From: Tillus elongatus
Lineage: Eukaryota > Arthropoda > Insecta > Coleoptera > Cleridae
Assembly: GCA_964006375.1 (NCBI GenBank)
Contig: OZ023262.1
Span: 90,367,654-90,431,653 of the forward strand
DNA length: 64,000 nt
Reading direction: 5' to 3'
This document shows positions 14,091-25,961 of this stretch, in pieces. Below the pieces are notes generated by a model. The model was not told the origin of the DNA. It did not search any database and worked only from the letters and a program-made list of their open reading frames with translations. The position numbers and the translations under genes are program-made. Positions within the stretch are counted from its first letter, which is position 1, and each line of letters opens with the position of its first letter.

Positions 14091-15585
14091 AGAGGGTTTA
14101 TAAGGGGGGTAACAGAGAAAATATCCACACGAATATACATTTACATAATGATTACACACTACAAGCCAACAACCGGATTTAAATACACCCCACACGCATC
14201 ACACAGACATGAACACCGTATAACCTAAGGAAAACATACTTGATGGTATACAAAACGCAAATATGTATATATGAGTTGAAAAATGAAAGCAGAATTTGAT
14301 ATATGTATATAAATGATTGTAATATAGTTTCTAAGGCAAGAAATGTATGTGTAAAGTGAAAGGTGGAGCACAGAACGAAGAAAAAAGGATTGAAATATGG
14401 TGTTAGCTGATCATAAGTGCGGCAAAAGAGTGATGGACACAAACAGGGATCAGAGACGTGAATAAGTTCGAAAAGACAACAGGGGTGTACGGGTAGTTTA
14501 AGAGAATTTGATGTTTAATAGCTTGTAAGAAATAGTTTGTAGGATTTGTTATATAGATGTTTGATTATAACGTATCAAGCTGACAATATATTTAGGTTAA
14601 GGATAATTGTCAGCAGCAGAGAGAAATTAAATCTTGACAACAATGCCTGCGAGGTATCCGTAAAGATTGAAGTAATGAAAAAGTATTGTTAAGAAAAGAC
14701 AGAATGTAACGGATTTTAGGGTGGCGAGGACAATGGGACGGTAGTAACGGTCGTTTAGGAGGAAAACAAAAAATAATATTTAAAAAGCGAGAGGAGAAGC
14801 AAATTTTTGAGAAAGATTATCAATTTTAAGTTAAAACTTCAGGAAAGAACAAGAAAAAACAGCATAGCAGTAGCCGAAAGACAGTTCATTTATACAGCAA
14901 GCGATATTGGCAGTCTACTAGGAAGAAACAAATAGTAAGTCGTTCAAATAGTTACTTACAATTTCACAACAGCCGATAACTGTTCTGTGTAGAGGCAACC
15001 AGATGAATAGAAGTATAATATTTAGAAATTATAGACGCATATTAACAAATTAGATACATTAGAAAACATTTAATAAACATAAGTCAACCATTTTCAACTA
15101 AATTTTAAAGCAGAATAGAGAAACAGCAGTGCCACTCATCTTCATAAAGAAATAAATATGACAGAACTGATTTGATGGGGGACAAGGGACTGATGCAACG
15201 AGCAAAACCATAACTCGTAATTAGTGTTGTCTAACATTCATATAAAATAAGAAATCGTTACTTTTTAAGTACACTAGAATAAGGTATTTATCAATAATAA
15301 TACTGGAGGATCTCTAGACCGATATAAATATATTTTCTTATTTAGCAAAACATAATAACAAAAAATTTCAAAAATAGATCGCTGGTCAGTATAAATACAA
15401 AATTTACTAATTTTAAGGAATTTTTAGTCATTAGGTATCGGTTTTGTGTAATACTTTAAAATGTTTTGAATATAATAGAATTGTTATTTGGAAAAAAAGT
15501 GCTTCATTTTCATTCTGATATATACATATATGGGAGAATAAAATATATAATTTTCAATTTCATTTACAAAGTCACAAATAAAAGG
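14089..15585. other. No gene seen
   Basis: 1.5 kb of AT-rich sequence without a recognisable frame, RNA gene or repeat shared within the window. Confidence 0.55.
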
Positions 15586-15589
15586 AAAA

Positions 15590-16297
15590 CGACTTTTGTT
15601 TATTTATCGTGGTTTGCAGTTCTTTTTTGACGTTAAATAATAAATGATTGCGTAATATGTTGCTAAAGTTGGAAATCAAAGAACAAGAATATTAACGTTA
15701 ATACTCGTTGATTAATTTTTCAAGTAGGTAAGTTATATGAATAATGAAATGACTTCTTGACTTTTATGAATCCAGTAGTAGGAACATGTTCTTTGTTTGG
15801 ACCTGCTGTGTTAAAAACTATTAAAATGAATCGCAGAGGAAATCATGGTTTAGTTCACCGTAATGGATTCGTATATAAAATGAGGCTCAAAGAAAATAAC
15901 ACAACTTAGATAAATTAATCATTTCAGCAGGCATTTTTATTGTTAATATTAGTAAATTTTTATTAAGAAAAATCGTTAATAGATAATAGAATCTAGACTT
16001 TTTTGTTTCTGGAAAAACCGGTTAGATTAGGTTGACTGAAACGAAATCATCCATGCGATTAACAAGGAAAAATACCCCCTACGCCTATAATTTTGCAGAT
16101 ACATGAATTAAATTTTCTGCTGGAAAGCTTTTGTAACTTTAGGGAAATTTGTAATACAAGTTTCTTTTAAAGAGAATTACAGTACCTAGACTCACCAAAT
16201 TTTAATTTTCTAGCATCATAGAAAATGCAGTTTTGGACATTTAAAGTTATTTTGTCAAAAAGAGCTCGAACACCAGATTTAATTATTTTTTTTATGA
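15590..16297 (+). repeat. R dispersed repeat copy 1, left part (interrupted by LINE copy 2)
   Basis: Similar to 22590-23110. Shared phrases include GGAAATCAAAGAA(C/T)AAGAAT (15669 and 22858) and the region AATACAAGTTT...TTACAGTA (16150 and 22975). The similarity breaks at about 16297 and resumes at about 18965, which brackets the LINE. Confidence 0.8.
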
Positions 16298-16349
16298 TTT
16301 TTTATTTTTTTATTTCAACAACACACCACAAGGGCTTAAAGCCTAAATA

Positions 16350-18955
16350 CTATCGTACCGTGGGTGTTGACAACGAGGAAAGAGGCAACTTGTTAATTCT
16401 GGACTTGAAGGTTTGGAGGTTTGGGGGAGAAGGAAAAACATGTACCGGCAAGAAATTCAACAACTTGGAAGTCCTCGGGACAAAAAAGCGGGCATAACAA
16501 GATGTTCTATGTCTGGTGACCTGGACAGTAAAAGGGTGCATTTGCTATGTTCCCTTGGTAGATCTCTTGGGGCAGCAGCAGGAGGAACTATGGAAGAAAG
16601 CTCCTCTGAGCAGTGCCCGTGCAGATATCTATAAAAGAGGGAGGTCACCAACGGCACGTCGGTGGGCAAGATCGCAGTCTTTGGGTGATGGTAGGTCACC
16701 GATGAGACGTATGGCTCTCTTCTGACTGGAGTCCAGGATAGCGGGTGTAGAAGCGGCAGCAGCACCCCAGATGTGGGAGCAGTATCCGAGGTTTGGTCTT
16801 ATTTGTGAAGTGTATAAAGTATACAGATTAGCTGGTGAAACGTACTTGCGTGCCCGGAAGAGGAAACCTAATTTCTTAGCGGCCGCTTCTGCAATTGATG
16901 TGACATGTTGGTGCCAATTGAGATTTCGATCCACAGAAATGCCAACAAGTGAAAAGGACTAATTACTTTGAATAACTTGGTTGTTCATTGTGATGGGTAG
17001 AGGGCTGGTGTCTCTCTTATAAGAAAGAAAGAAAGACTGTGATTTCGTGGGGTTGAATTGTGCAAGATTTCTACTTCTCTAGTTTAATATTTTTTGGAGA
17101 TCCACAGAGACACAACCCTCCATGAGTCTGCGATCCTCATCTAATTAGGCTAAATAGACAGGCTTAGAATATTGTATATTTGAGTGGAGTGTACTGTCGT
17201 CCGCGTAACTGTGAACTGGGTTGGATGTGCTAGAGATGTGGAGAAGAAAGAAGACACAACCCTCCATGAGTCTGCGATCCTCATCTAATTAGGCTAAATA
17301 GACAGGCTTAGAATATTGTATATTTGAGTGGAGTGTGCTGTCGTCCGCGTAACTGTGAACTGGGTTGGATGTGCTAGAGATGTGGAGAAGAAAGAAGTAG
17401 GGGCTAAAGCTGAACCTTGAGGAACTCCTGCATTAATTGGATACAGTTTAGAGGAATGGCCATCCACGACAACAGAAATGCTCCGGTTGGAGAGGAAATT
17501 TTCTGTCCAGGTACAGAGTTTTGGTGGTAGGCCACAGGCCGGCAGTTTATTAAGCAATTCTCTGAAAATTTTAGTAATTACGTGTTTATATACTTTCCTA
17601 TCACTTTAGGGAGACTAAAAGGAGAAAAATAGGCCTGTAGTTGCTAGGAAGCGCTTTGGATCCTTTCGTGGGGACGGGTTGTACTCGAGCAGTTTTCCAG
17701 TAACTAGGAAATATGCCTCTGTTGTAAGATGTCTAAACAGACATGAGCAAGTTCTGGTGTGCATTTTTTGAGAACGATTGCTGGGATCTCGTCAAGGCCA
17801 GAGGCTTTCCTGGTATTAAGGGAAGAGAGCATATTTCGTACCTTTTTAGTTTTGAAAATGATATCCTTCATTATGCGCGACATTGGTGACTGTTGGTGAT
17901 TAAACATTTGGAGGTGGGTTGAGAGTAGAATTGCTGGAGAACAACGAGGCAAAAAGTTCAGCCTTGCCCAGGGCGGTAGAAACAATTTCATCCCCTGAAA
18001 CAAGAGGTGGAAACGTGCTCTTGCAGAAATTATTCCCAATAGATTTAGCAACAGTTCAGAAGGGTTTGCTGCCGCTGGAGCTTAAGAGAACTTTGTTTTT
18101 AACGTGGTTATGAAACGGTTTTTTTGCGTCGTTAAATGCTTGACGGTTTTCTTGACTGGGATTGTGTAGAAGCGCTTTGTGAGCTTTGACCTTTTCAAGT
18201 CTGGCCTTGTCACAAGATTTAGAGAACCAGGGCTTTTGAGTGGCTGCAGAGGTTTTCTGTGTACGTGAATTAAATAATTCTATGCCAGCTTGGATAATTT
18301 AGGTCGTTTTGTGAGGTATCAGAGGGGTCAGGATGAGATAAGCAGACAGACGCCCATGGAAATGAGAAAAAGTAATCTCGCATTTCGTCCCAGTTCGCGA
18401 AGTTGTAGTGCCAAGCGATACGTGGATGCGATAACTGTGTAACCTCGGGTTGCACTGCGCAGGAAGCGGTGACAATGCCGTGGTCTGAGCGACCAAGGGG
18501 GGCGGTGACTGATATCTTATAGCAGTCAGGATATGTAGTGAGAAGGAGATCCAGGGGATTTTAGCTGTGTTTTGGGATGCGAGGAAAGTAAGTAGGTTGC
18601 TGAACCATATTAGCTAAATAATTGCTGACTGCAAAGGTATCCGCTGCTCTTCCTTGTGGATCGGTTTTTGAAGATCCTAGCCATTCCATATTATGGACAT
18701 TGAGGTCACCAAGAATAGTGACTTCGGAGGAAGGATATTCAGAAATCACATGGTCGGTTTTTTCAGAAAGGAAGTCAAAGAGCTGGACAAAGTTGTTGTC
18801 AGAAGGTGACCGGTAAATTCAACAGATGAATTTAGTTGCAGCCCCGAGAGAGAGTTTTATCAATAGCATGTCTTGTCTTCCAGCTTAAATTGGGGAATAT
18901 GGTGCAGGGTAGCTTGCTACGGACGTAAGCACACACGCATCCGTGCAATCTAAAG
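16350..18955 (-). pseudogene. LINE copy 2 pol: endonuclease and reverse transcriptase (broken)
   Basis: Reading the minus strand from 18955: endonuclease motifs EVTILGDLNVHNMEWLGS (about 18700) and RSDHGIV (about 18480), then the RT entry ARKASGLDEIPAIVLKKC (about 17790), the palm text NAGVPQGSALAPTSF (about 17400) and the catalytic YADD. The post-RT block is YVSPANLYTLYTSQIRPNLG and CSHIWGAAAAS (about 16800), followed by RAIRLIGDLPS, ending at a stop near 16350. Frames shift repeatedly and stops occur, so the gene is dead. A 144-bp tandem duplication (17110-17397) doubles the YADD segment. Clade is Jockey/CR1-like by appearance only. The protein would nick target DNA and copy its own RNA at the nick. 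Confidence 0.9.
17110..17397. repeat. 144-bp tandem duplication inside the LINE RT
   Basis: The units 17110-17253 and 17254-17397 differ at about one base (GTGTACTG against GTGTGCTG). The plus-strand complement of the YADD codons, GTCGTCCGCGTA, therefore occurs twice (17196-17207 and 17340-17351). 144 is a multiple of three. Confidence 0.95.
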
Positions 18956-18964
18956 GAAATAATA

Positions 18965-19090
18965 ATATAAGGTGAGAAATTATACAAATGAGCTCGTATA
19001 TCCATGTCTGTTTAAGTTAAAAGTATTAATTTTAGTAATAGGCCGTACTAGTAGTGTAAAATTCTTATGAAAATTTACTATTATAACGCA
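18965..19090 (+). repeat. R dispersed repeat copy 1, right part
   Basis: Continues the match to R copy 2. The text around 19016-19045 (TTAAAAGTATTAATTTTAG) is the unoccupied version of the pogo insertion site at 23173/25962. Confidence 0.85.
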
Positions 19091-20165
19091 TTTGCTGCGT
19101 CCCGATTATTATTTTTTTACCCATTACACCCCAAGACTTGGCGAATTATTTCCACGAATCAAGGGGGTGTGAATACAGTAAAGATTCTGAAAAGACAGTG
19201 CAAAGGCGGCGACAGTGGCAACAATAATCTGACCTACACGTTATTTACAGGCGATATAGCAACAGGACGGCAGTTTAACTGTACAACAGCCGTATACCGC
19301 GACGCAGTTTATTCTGTTTGAATAATGAGTGTACGTTAATCACGACACCACTGCCTCAACTATAAATATGCGTTTAACGCGTTTTATTATACTGTTTTGC
19401 ATTGCTTCATATAAAACTTTCCCGCATGGCCGCTGATTTATAGACATTAAACCCGTGTAACATGTAATAAGAGCAACGATATAAGGCGTTGTTACACGAA
19501 GAAAGATGGTTGTCGGATTGCCGGCTGCCGTACAAACCTGTACTTATACGTGTTGAAAATTATCGAGAACCTGTTCCTATGTAATATATAACTTAATTGA
19601 AATTATTGATTATTTATACGGGTGATAGTGAACTTAATTAATACTAATGTCCGTTTCTACACGAATATGTCTAATCTTTCAGCACTTCAAGCTGTAATCT
19701 GCTCGAGCGAAGCCTTAATTAAAATCGTGTGATTAATGTTGTCTTGTTAGGTGACCGCTCGTGATTACCGCAAATTGATTTCAACCTTTTTAAATGTCAG
19801 GCCATTAAGGAGTCCATAGTTGGTTTAACCTTATTGGTTAAGTAAGTGCAGAAGATGTGAAGATACCCACATTTAGTCATAATGTTAACGGCAAAATAGG
19901 TAAATTCTGCACAAAAGTAGTGGAAACATTTTTTTTCTATTAATATTGCCTTTGAGTACTAGCTCATCCAGCCACTCTTCAGATACGCAATTTTATCTAG
20001 CAATATTTACCACTAACAAGTGTAATATAATAATACATTAAGCAAGGATTATGTAAATACAAGGCTTGTTCTATTGAAACCCTTCTTTGGTTCAGAAAAA
20101 AATTATTGGCTAATATATTTACAAATAATTACCACTATTATTAAGGCACATATCCCATTGTTTAG
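19091..20165. other. No gene seen
   Basis: Frames of 60-85 codons exist (for example 19067-19321), but none shows a known domain or convincing codon structure. Confidence 0.5.
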
Positions 20166-20673
20166 AGCGAAACCGGTCTAAGGTTCTAATTGTGGCGAGA
20201 ATACATCTAGCCTTACATATTTTGTCTCTATATTATGGTAGAAATGGACCGGGACTGACAATTTTCTAAATCGTTAGTTGGCTGTATACATTCTCTATTT
20301 TTTAACACTTTGTGTTACTTGGAGCTGGCGTGACAACATACTACTTGGTTCCGCAACTAGATGGCGGCACATTGCTTCGTGTCTACCACTCACTTAGTGT
20401 TGTTGCTACCATAGCCGTTTGACTTTATAGGTGTATGTTCGCTACAATTAGTATGCCGTACTGAAGAGCTCTAACTAAAGCGAAACCGGTCTACGGTTCT
20501 AATTTTGGCGAAAATACTTCTAGCCTTACATACTTTGTCCCTATATTAGGGTAGAAATGGGCCAGGGCTGACAATTTTCTGAATTGTTAATTGGTTGTAT
20601 ACAGTCTCTATTTTTTAATAATTTGTGTTATTTGGAGCTAGCGTGACAACATACTACTTGGTTCCGCAACTAG
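20166..20673. repeat. 195-bp direct repeat pair
   Basis: The segments 20166-20360 and 20479-20673 align without net gaps, offset by 313 bp. Both start AGCGAAACCGGTCTA and end TTGGTTCCGCAACTAG. The second copy abuts the truncated end of the hAT coding region. Confidence 0.92.
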
Positions 20674-22382
20674 GTCATTCTTTGTTACTACCTATGCAGG
20701 CTTTACTCAATACTAAATTTAGAGCATGAGCATAGCAATGTGTAAAAAGTGCCTGAGGGACAACTGTTTTAATTTTTGCCTGTAATACATTTAAATGACC
20801 CGCCATAACTGATGCCCCATCGTATGTTTGGGCGATTAGTTTGTTTTTCAAACCATATTTACCAAATTTCTCTGTTAAGAAATTAAACAAATCATCTGCG
20901 GTTCGACCTGAACTAACGTCCTAGAAACCTACAAATCTTTTAAGTATTTGCCCTTCAACAACATACCTAAAAACAACCGATAACTGTAAATAGCAGCTAA
21001 TGTCTGTGGTTTCATCAGCTTGCCAAGAAAAGAATGGAGTCTTCTGTAATTCGATATCAATCTTTTGCTCTACAACACGACTGACTGATTCGATCATATC
21101 GTTTTGAATAGTTTCAGAAGTTCCTGAAAAGACTGTAGCTTCATTTAAAAAATGTTCTAAATTTGCATAATATCGGCTCAAAAAAACGATCAGCTCTAGA
21201 AAATTTCCTCTGTTATCTGAACCTACATTCTTATTATGTCCTCTAAAAAGTAATTCCTGACAACATAAAAAAATACTGTATCGATAAGTCTTCTTAAAAT
21301 TTCTCTGTTTTCTTTAACTTTAACACTATGATCTAAAAATGTCTGCTTTTGACCCTGCTCAATACAATTTATAATATTTTATTTCCCAAATGATTTGAAT
21401 TTAATTGAAGCTGATAAATGCCCTTTTGATTTCGCGTGCCTTTCCATTGATTTGGGTAATTTTTTTAAATCACTATATCCTAATTTTGACCAGACAGTGT
21501 TTTCAGAATCATTAGAAAAAAGTAAGCATTTCCAGCAATACAATTTATTTTGTACCGTACTTGCAGTTAACCAGTCACATTTTTCATACCACTGTACACA
21601 AAAAGCGCGATTATGTTTAGAAGTTATTACAAGATTTGGCAACGCAGGTTGCGGCTTACTTAACATTTTTATGAATAATTTGCCGTCGTATGTTAATCCC
21701 TTAAAATCATATTTTAAAAGGAAATTTACAATGTCATCTGCTGTTGTTATACTGTTTCTACTTACATTGGCGATAACAACGTTGGATTCCATCGTTAATT
21801 TATAATATTATAATTATAATATCCCAAATCACAGGAATATTAATTAGAACTGCTACCACCTCCTATCTGATGTCTGTAGTTAATAGGTTAATAGTGGATT
21901 ATTTAGTCGTGAGGGGATCACAGCATAGTTCTTATTATGCTGTGATCATGTTTTCCACCAACGCTCACATTGGTAGCGGAGCCTGGCCTCCGAGTACGTG
22001 ATTTTAAGCGCGGTTTTGATTGGTTTGCCAGGGCTAATGTTTGTATGCATTCAAATAAATGTGTTAAAATATGGTCCAAAGTTCAAAACATCGGAACCGG
22101 GCCTCCGTGACGTCACACAAGCACATAAGAAGATCGCGCCGTTTTGGTAATATACTTCTCAGCAGCGTTGCCGGTTGTAATTGTAACTGCAGATTTAGAG
22201 AATTTTTATATAAATATGATTTGGATAATAATTAATAATATGAATAAGTATGCCTTTAATATTGAATATTGGATATCGATCAAAGTTATATGTAACTAAC
22301 TGACTACTTGAATACGGAGGATGTAATTAATTCTGACTAGGGAGGCCGGGCCTCGTCTGCCTCCTTAGAGAAATCGCCACTG
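20674..22382 (-). mobile_element. ZMYM-type hAT transposon, 5' half
   Basis: The upstream end is at about 22382, where the minus strand starts CAGTGGCGATTTC, a hAT-like terminal sequence. The element is cut on its 3' side at 20674. The eight bases after the end (GTGATGCC) would be the target duplication, but no partner is found because the other end is lost. Confidence 0.7.
20675..21792 (-). pseudogene. hAT-like transposase with TTF-type zinc finger and DUF4371-like domain (partial)
   Basis: Starting at 21792 the protein opens with MESNVVIANVSRNSITTADD. It then shows a TTF-type zinc-finger region with NRAFCVQWYEKCDWLTAS, YCWKCLLFS and the H-x-H-like ERHAKSKGHL, as in ZMYM1-like transposase relatives. 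After a frameshift near 21380 the catalytic part follows: FFSWQADETTDISCYLQLS (first catalytic D region, about 21010), RFVGF, an in-frame stop at 20918-20920, then LIAQTYDGASVMAG (about 20820) and CYAHALNLV (about 20725). The C-terminal dimerisation part is missing. Copy 2 at 54.2-55.2 kb holds the complementary C-terminal half of a related element. Confidence 0.88.
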
Positions 22383-22589
22383 GTGATGCCAGACAAAACA
22401 TAGTAGTCACCTGCCACGCGTAGATTGATACATATAACACAGGCATACATCATAATGCAACGATAACGCTCATAACCGAACTGTGGCAATCCCACCCTAA
22501 TGACCCCTTTCGAGTATAATCGGATGCGCGGATTTGTAGGGAAAAAAAGGAAGTTTTATGTCATCTACTTGAAGTAAAAACCAGATGGG
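22383..22589. repeat. Dispersed repeat fragment flanking the hAT end
   Basis: Similar to 6952-7060, including GCGTAGATTGATACATA. Confidence 0.6.
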
Positions 22590-23174
22590 ATAGTATGTTT
22601 TGTTTATTTATTATGCTTTGACAGTTTTTTGAGGTTAAATAAATGATTGTATATTGCTTTTAAAATTGGAAACTTAAGAATAAGAACATGTTTTGTCTAT
22701 GCATTACGGTTTGAGAGTTTTGTTTGGAGGTTAAGTAGTAAATGATTGTCATTGAAATATATATAAAAACTAGTGCCTATATCATGCATTTAAAATTGGA
22801 AACTACATAATATCAACGTGTTTTCTTTTTTTATCATGGTTTGAGAGGTCTGTTGTATGGAAATCAAAGAATAAGAATACCCACGTTAATATTTGTTGTT
22901 TGAATAATGAATTAACTTCTTGGGTATGAATTAAGTTTCTTTCTGATAATCTTTTGTAACTTTAATAAAACTTGCAATACAAGTTTGTTTTAAAGGACTT
23001 ACAGTAACTAGATTTGCCCAATTTTTATTTTTTAGCGTCATAGAAAATTGAGGTTTGGGCATTCAAAATGAACTAGAACACAAAAATTGAATATTTTTTA
23101 TGATAGTAGAAAGAGAGAAATTCTTCAAATGGGCCTCTAAACACGATCTTCGACATCTGTTTAAATTAAAAGTA
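22590..23174 (+). repeat. R dispersed repeat copy 2, left part (interrupted by pogo)
   Basis: Aligns with 15590-16297 and then 18965-19020. It ends in TTTAAATTAAAAGTA, where the final TA is the pogo target duplication. Confidence 0.82.
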
Positions 23175-23637
23175 AAGTCCCTGTACCATATAAGGCTATG
23201 TACTTAATAAGGCCAGCACCGATTTTTAGTCACGTTTTAACCGAATTCTCTATTCAGCTACCTTGTATGTAAAGACATCTGCAGTACTATGTCTGACAAT
23301 ATTTTAAAGTTTTTAGAATGTTCGCTAGATGGCGGTACACGAATCTATATTATCGGCAGTTGCGCAGTATCAGATTGAGAGGTTAGAACGTGTTATGAGT
23401 TCATTTGTTTATAAGGGAGCATAACAATTAGTTTTTTTGTCAAAGCGTTCCATAACTATCAACAAAGTGACGAGGTAAATAAACAATGATTAAGCATTTG
23501 CAGTTTTTAATAAAAATTATTTTGTTAATGTAATTATACGGCTCTTATAAAGCCACATAATAAAGTGGCTTTATTAAGTGCAGTACCTAGTGGCCTTATT
23601 TCGTAACATTTTATTGTATCCTTAAAATATTTCAAAT

Positions 23638-25511
23638 ATGGCTAAAAAACAGGCCTTGTGGACCGAGGACGCATTGAAGCATGCACTGCGAGAAGTCCGC
23701 GATGGGATGCCCGTACTTGCAGCATCCAGAGTATATAACAGTCCCCGCAGAACAATGAGAAACCATATAAGGACTAGGAGCACAAAAAGAAAATTAGGCC
23801 GTAGGAGTTTTTTGAGCAAACAGCAAGAAGGGGATTTATGCCAACGAATTTTCAGGCTAGCCTACGTAGAGATGTCGCTAACAAGCAAAGTCCTCCGAAG
23901 AAGTGTTTTCACATTCGCCGAAAAAAATAATTTAAGCATATTTTTTCTCAAGAGACTAGATTAGCAGGGCGCAAATGGATGAACCTGTTTTACAAGAGGC
24001 ACCATGAAGTAGCTCAGAGAAAAGCTCAATCCATGAATCCAGCAAGGGCCCAAAAAGTAAATATGGCGACTGTAAATAACTATTTTCAAAAGCTAAAACA
24101 AGTGTTGATTGATTTAAATTTTGTAAATCAGCCACAATTTATTTACAACATGGACGAAAAAGGATGTCGTCTCACTCTCCACCATCAGCAACAAGTTCTT
24201 GCCAGAAGAGGAAGCAAGAGGGTCCATCTTATCGCGCAAGAACACGTAGAGAGCGTTACCGTTGTAGCATGTGGAGACGCTTTAGGTCAAGTCATCCCTC
24301 CTATGATCCTTTTCAAAGGTAAGCGCCAGACGCCGGAGTGGATAGATTCAATGCCACCAGGTACATCAATAGAAATGACTGCGAGAGGAAGTATGACTGC
24401 AGCCATATTTGTCAAGTGGTAGACCATTTTGCTAGGTACAAAACGGCTGGACGTTGTTTGTTGATATTTGATGGGGCACGTCCACATTTAGATGCTAATA
24501 TTGTAGAAGCTGCTGATGCACATAATATGGCCCTTCTTTGTCTCCCGAGTAATACAACACATGAGCTGCAGCCGCTCGATAAAAGTGTGTTCCGCTTATT
24601 TGAACATTTTTGGGACGAGAAAGTTCTAAAGCATTGGGTGCAACAACCTGATCATAAGATTACGATAAGAAGATTTGGAATCATTCTTAGTGCAATTTCG
24701 CCCAAAGCAATGTCGCTAGCAAACTTAATATCAGGATTCCGAGCCACAGGGATATACCCATTCAATCCAGATGTGATACCGGAAGCCGCCTTCGCACCTA
24801 TCACATTAACTGAAATACCTCTACAGGAAGCGGTTGCTCTATAATCTAATCTACATGATGATGGCAGTAAAAATTAAGACTCTAATGGGAGCATAAATCA
24901 CAACGAATCAGATTCTGATTGGTCGGGCTCCGAGATAATACCACTAGCAATATTACGGGAAAGGTTGTCTCAAACTTCACCTGAGTTGCCTCCTGAGTCA
25001 AACATTCGAGAAAATTCACCTTGCTGTTCACGCTATCTCTAAAAGTCTCCTGAATTCCGTCTTGGGACAAACGACGACCATAACTTACCTAAACCTTGCT
25101 CAGACAAGTCTGATAACCAACAAAATTCACCAGAAGCTAATGAAATGTCTTACACTTTCAGTAGTTTACTTCCAACACCCAAAATAAAAAATTCGACTAC
25201 GCCACGGCGCAAGGCCTTAAATTCATCAGACCAAGTAGTAAGAAAAGACTTATTTGCAAAAGCATAACCTAACACAAATGCAGTTTAAGCATCAACCTGA
25301 AAAAAACACAAATAAAACGACCAATAAGCAGCAACCTCTTGAAAAAACTAAGCCAAAAAAAGGAGAATCTAGGTGTTGTTTCATTTGTCACAGAGATAAA
25401 GTCTTGGATATGCGCTGCTGCATTTCGTGCTTCAGGTATGTGCACGAAGAATGCGTTGGTCTATGCAGAGAAGACAAAAAACCGTTTGTGTGTCCTACCT
25501 GTTCACAATAG
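23638..25511 (+). pseudogene. pogo/Tigger-like DDE transposase with C-terminal cysteine-rich finger (two or more frameshifts)
   Basis: The start at 23638 gives MAKKQALWTEDALKHALREV, a CENP-B-type N-terminal HTH. A one-base shift near 23955 leads into the region with AGRKWMNLFYKRH. The first catalytic D is in FIYNMDEKGC (24150). A second shift near 24419 leads to CLLIFDGARPHLDA (second D) and LQPLDKSVFRLFEHF (third D), with 35 residues between these two. The segment then reads ISGFRATGIYPFNPDVIP to a stop at 24842. A further stretch includes TPKIKNSTTPRRKAL (25180), typical of insect relatives. The last frame (25254-25511) carries CCFICHRDK, CCISCFRYVHEEC and CPTC, a PHD/RING-like zinc finger. 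The protein would bind the TIRs and move the element into TA sites. Few breaks and clear ends suggest a fairly young copy. Confidence 0.92.
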
Positions 25512-25619
25512 ATTAATCGTTTTTGTTTGTACGCTAACAATTATTCTTTTGTTGCCCTGTGATGTGTTTATTTTTTTGTAACAAATGTTGTAATACAGTT
25601 TCTTTTATTTTTTTACAAT

Positions 25620-25805
25620 TTTGAAATATTGGCCTTATTATGAACACCCTATTCCTATTAAGGCCATTGATTACTAAATCATTTTAATTTATTTTCATTT
25701 TTGTAATACAGTTTTTGTTTTGTTTTTTTTACCATTTTGATATATTGGCCTTATTATGAACACCCTGTTCCTATTAAGGCCAATGATTACTAGATCATTT
25801 TTTTT
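25620..25805. repeat. ~118-bp tandem pair in the pogo 3' UTR
   Basis: ATATTGGCCTTATTATGAAC, followed by CACCCT(A/G)TTCCTATTAAGGCC, occurs at 25625-25664 and 25743-25782. The text between them is also largely duplicated. Each unit holds an inverted pair of GGCCTTATT words. Confidence 0.9.
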
Positions 25806-25961
25806 TGCAACTTTGTTAATAAATTTACCACAAAAATAAAAATAAATTTACATACTAATAAACCTAGCAATAAATCCCTTAGTTTCGTATCATTTTATAA
25901 TAAAAGTCTTGCAGTAAAAAAATCTTAAATCTTAACATGGCCTTATATGGTACAAGGAGCT

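Larger units (their letters stand above)
16298..18962 (-). mobile_element. Non-LTR retrotransposon (LINE) copy 2
   Basis: The most complete LINE of the window, about 2.7 kb on the minus strand. Its 3' end shows as a T-rich plus-strand run near 16283-16315 (an A-rich tail). Its 5' end is cut at about 18962, inside the endonuclease. It sits inside a copy of repeat R, and the uninterrupted R sequence at 22590-23172 gives the empty site. Confidence 0.85.
23175..25961 (+). mobile_element. pogo-like DNA transposon, 2787 bp, with TIRs and TA target duplication
   Basis: The left end AAGTCCCTGTACCATATAAG and the inverted right end AGCTCCTTGTACCATATAAG form a terminal inverted repeat of about 22 bp with three mismatches. 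TA flanks both sides (23173-23174 and 25962-25963). The related repeat at 19016-19045 has the same flanking text with one TA and no insertion, which confirms both ends. The termini and both UTRs carry several GGCCTTATT/AATAAGGCC words. Confidence 0.93.

Noticed and set aside
21395..21805. 136-codon plus-strand frame
   Set aside because: It is antisense to the hAT zinc-finger region, whose minus-strand frame shows clear cysteine and histidine motifs.
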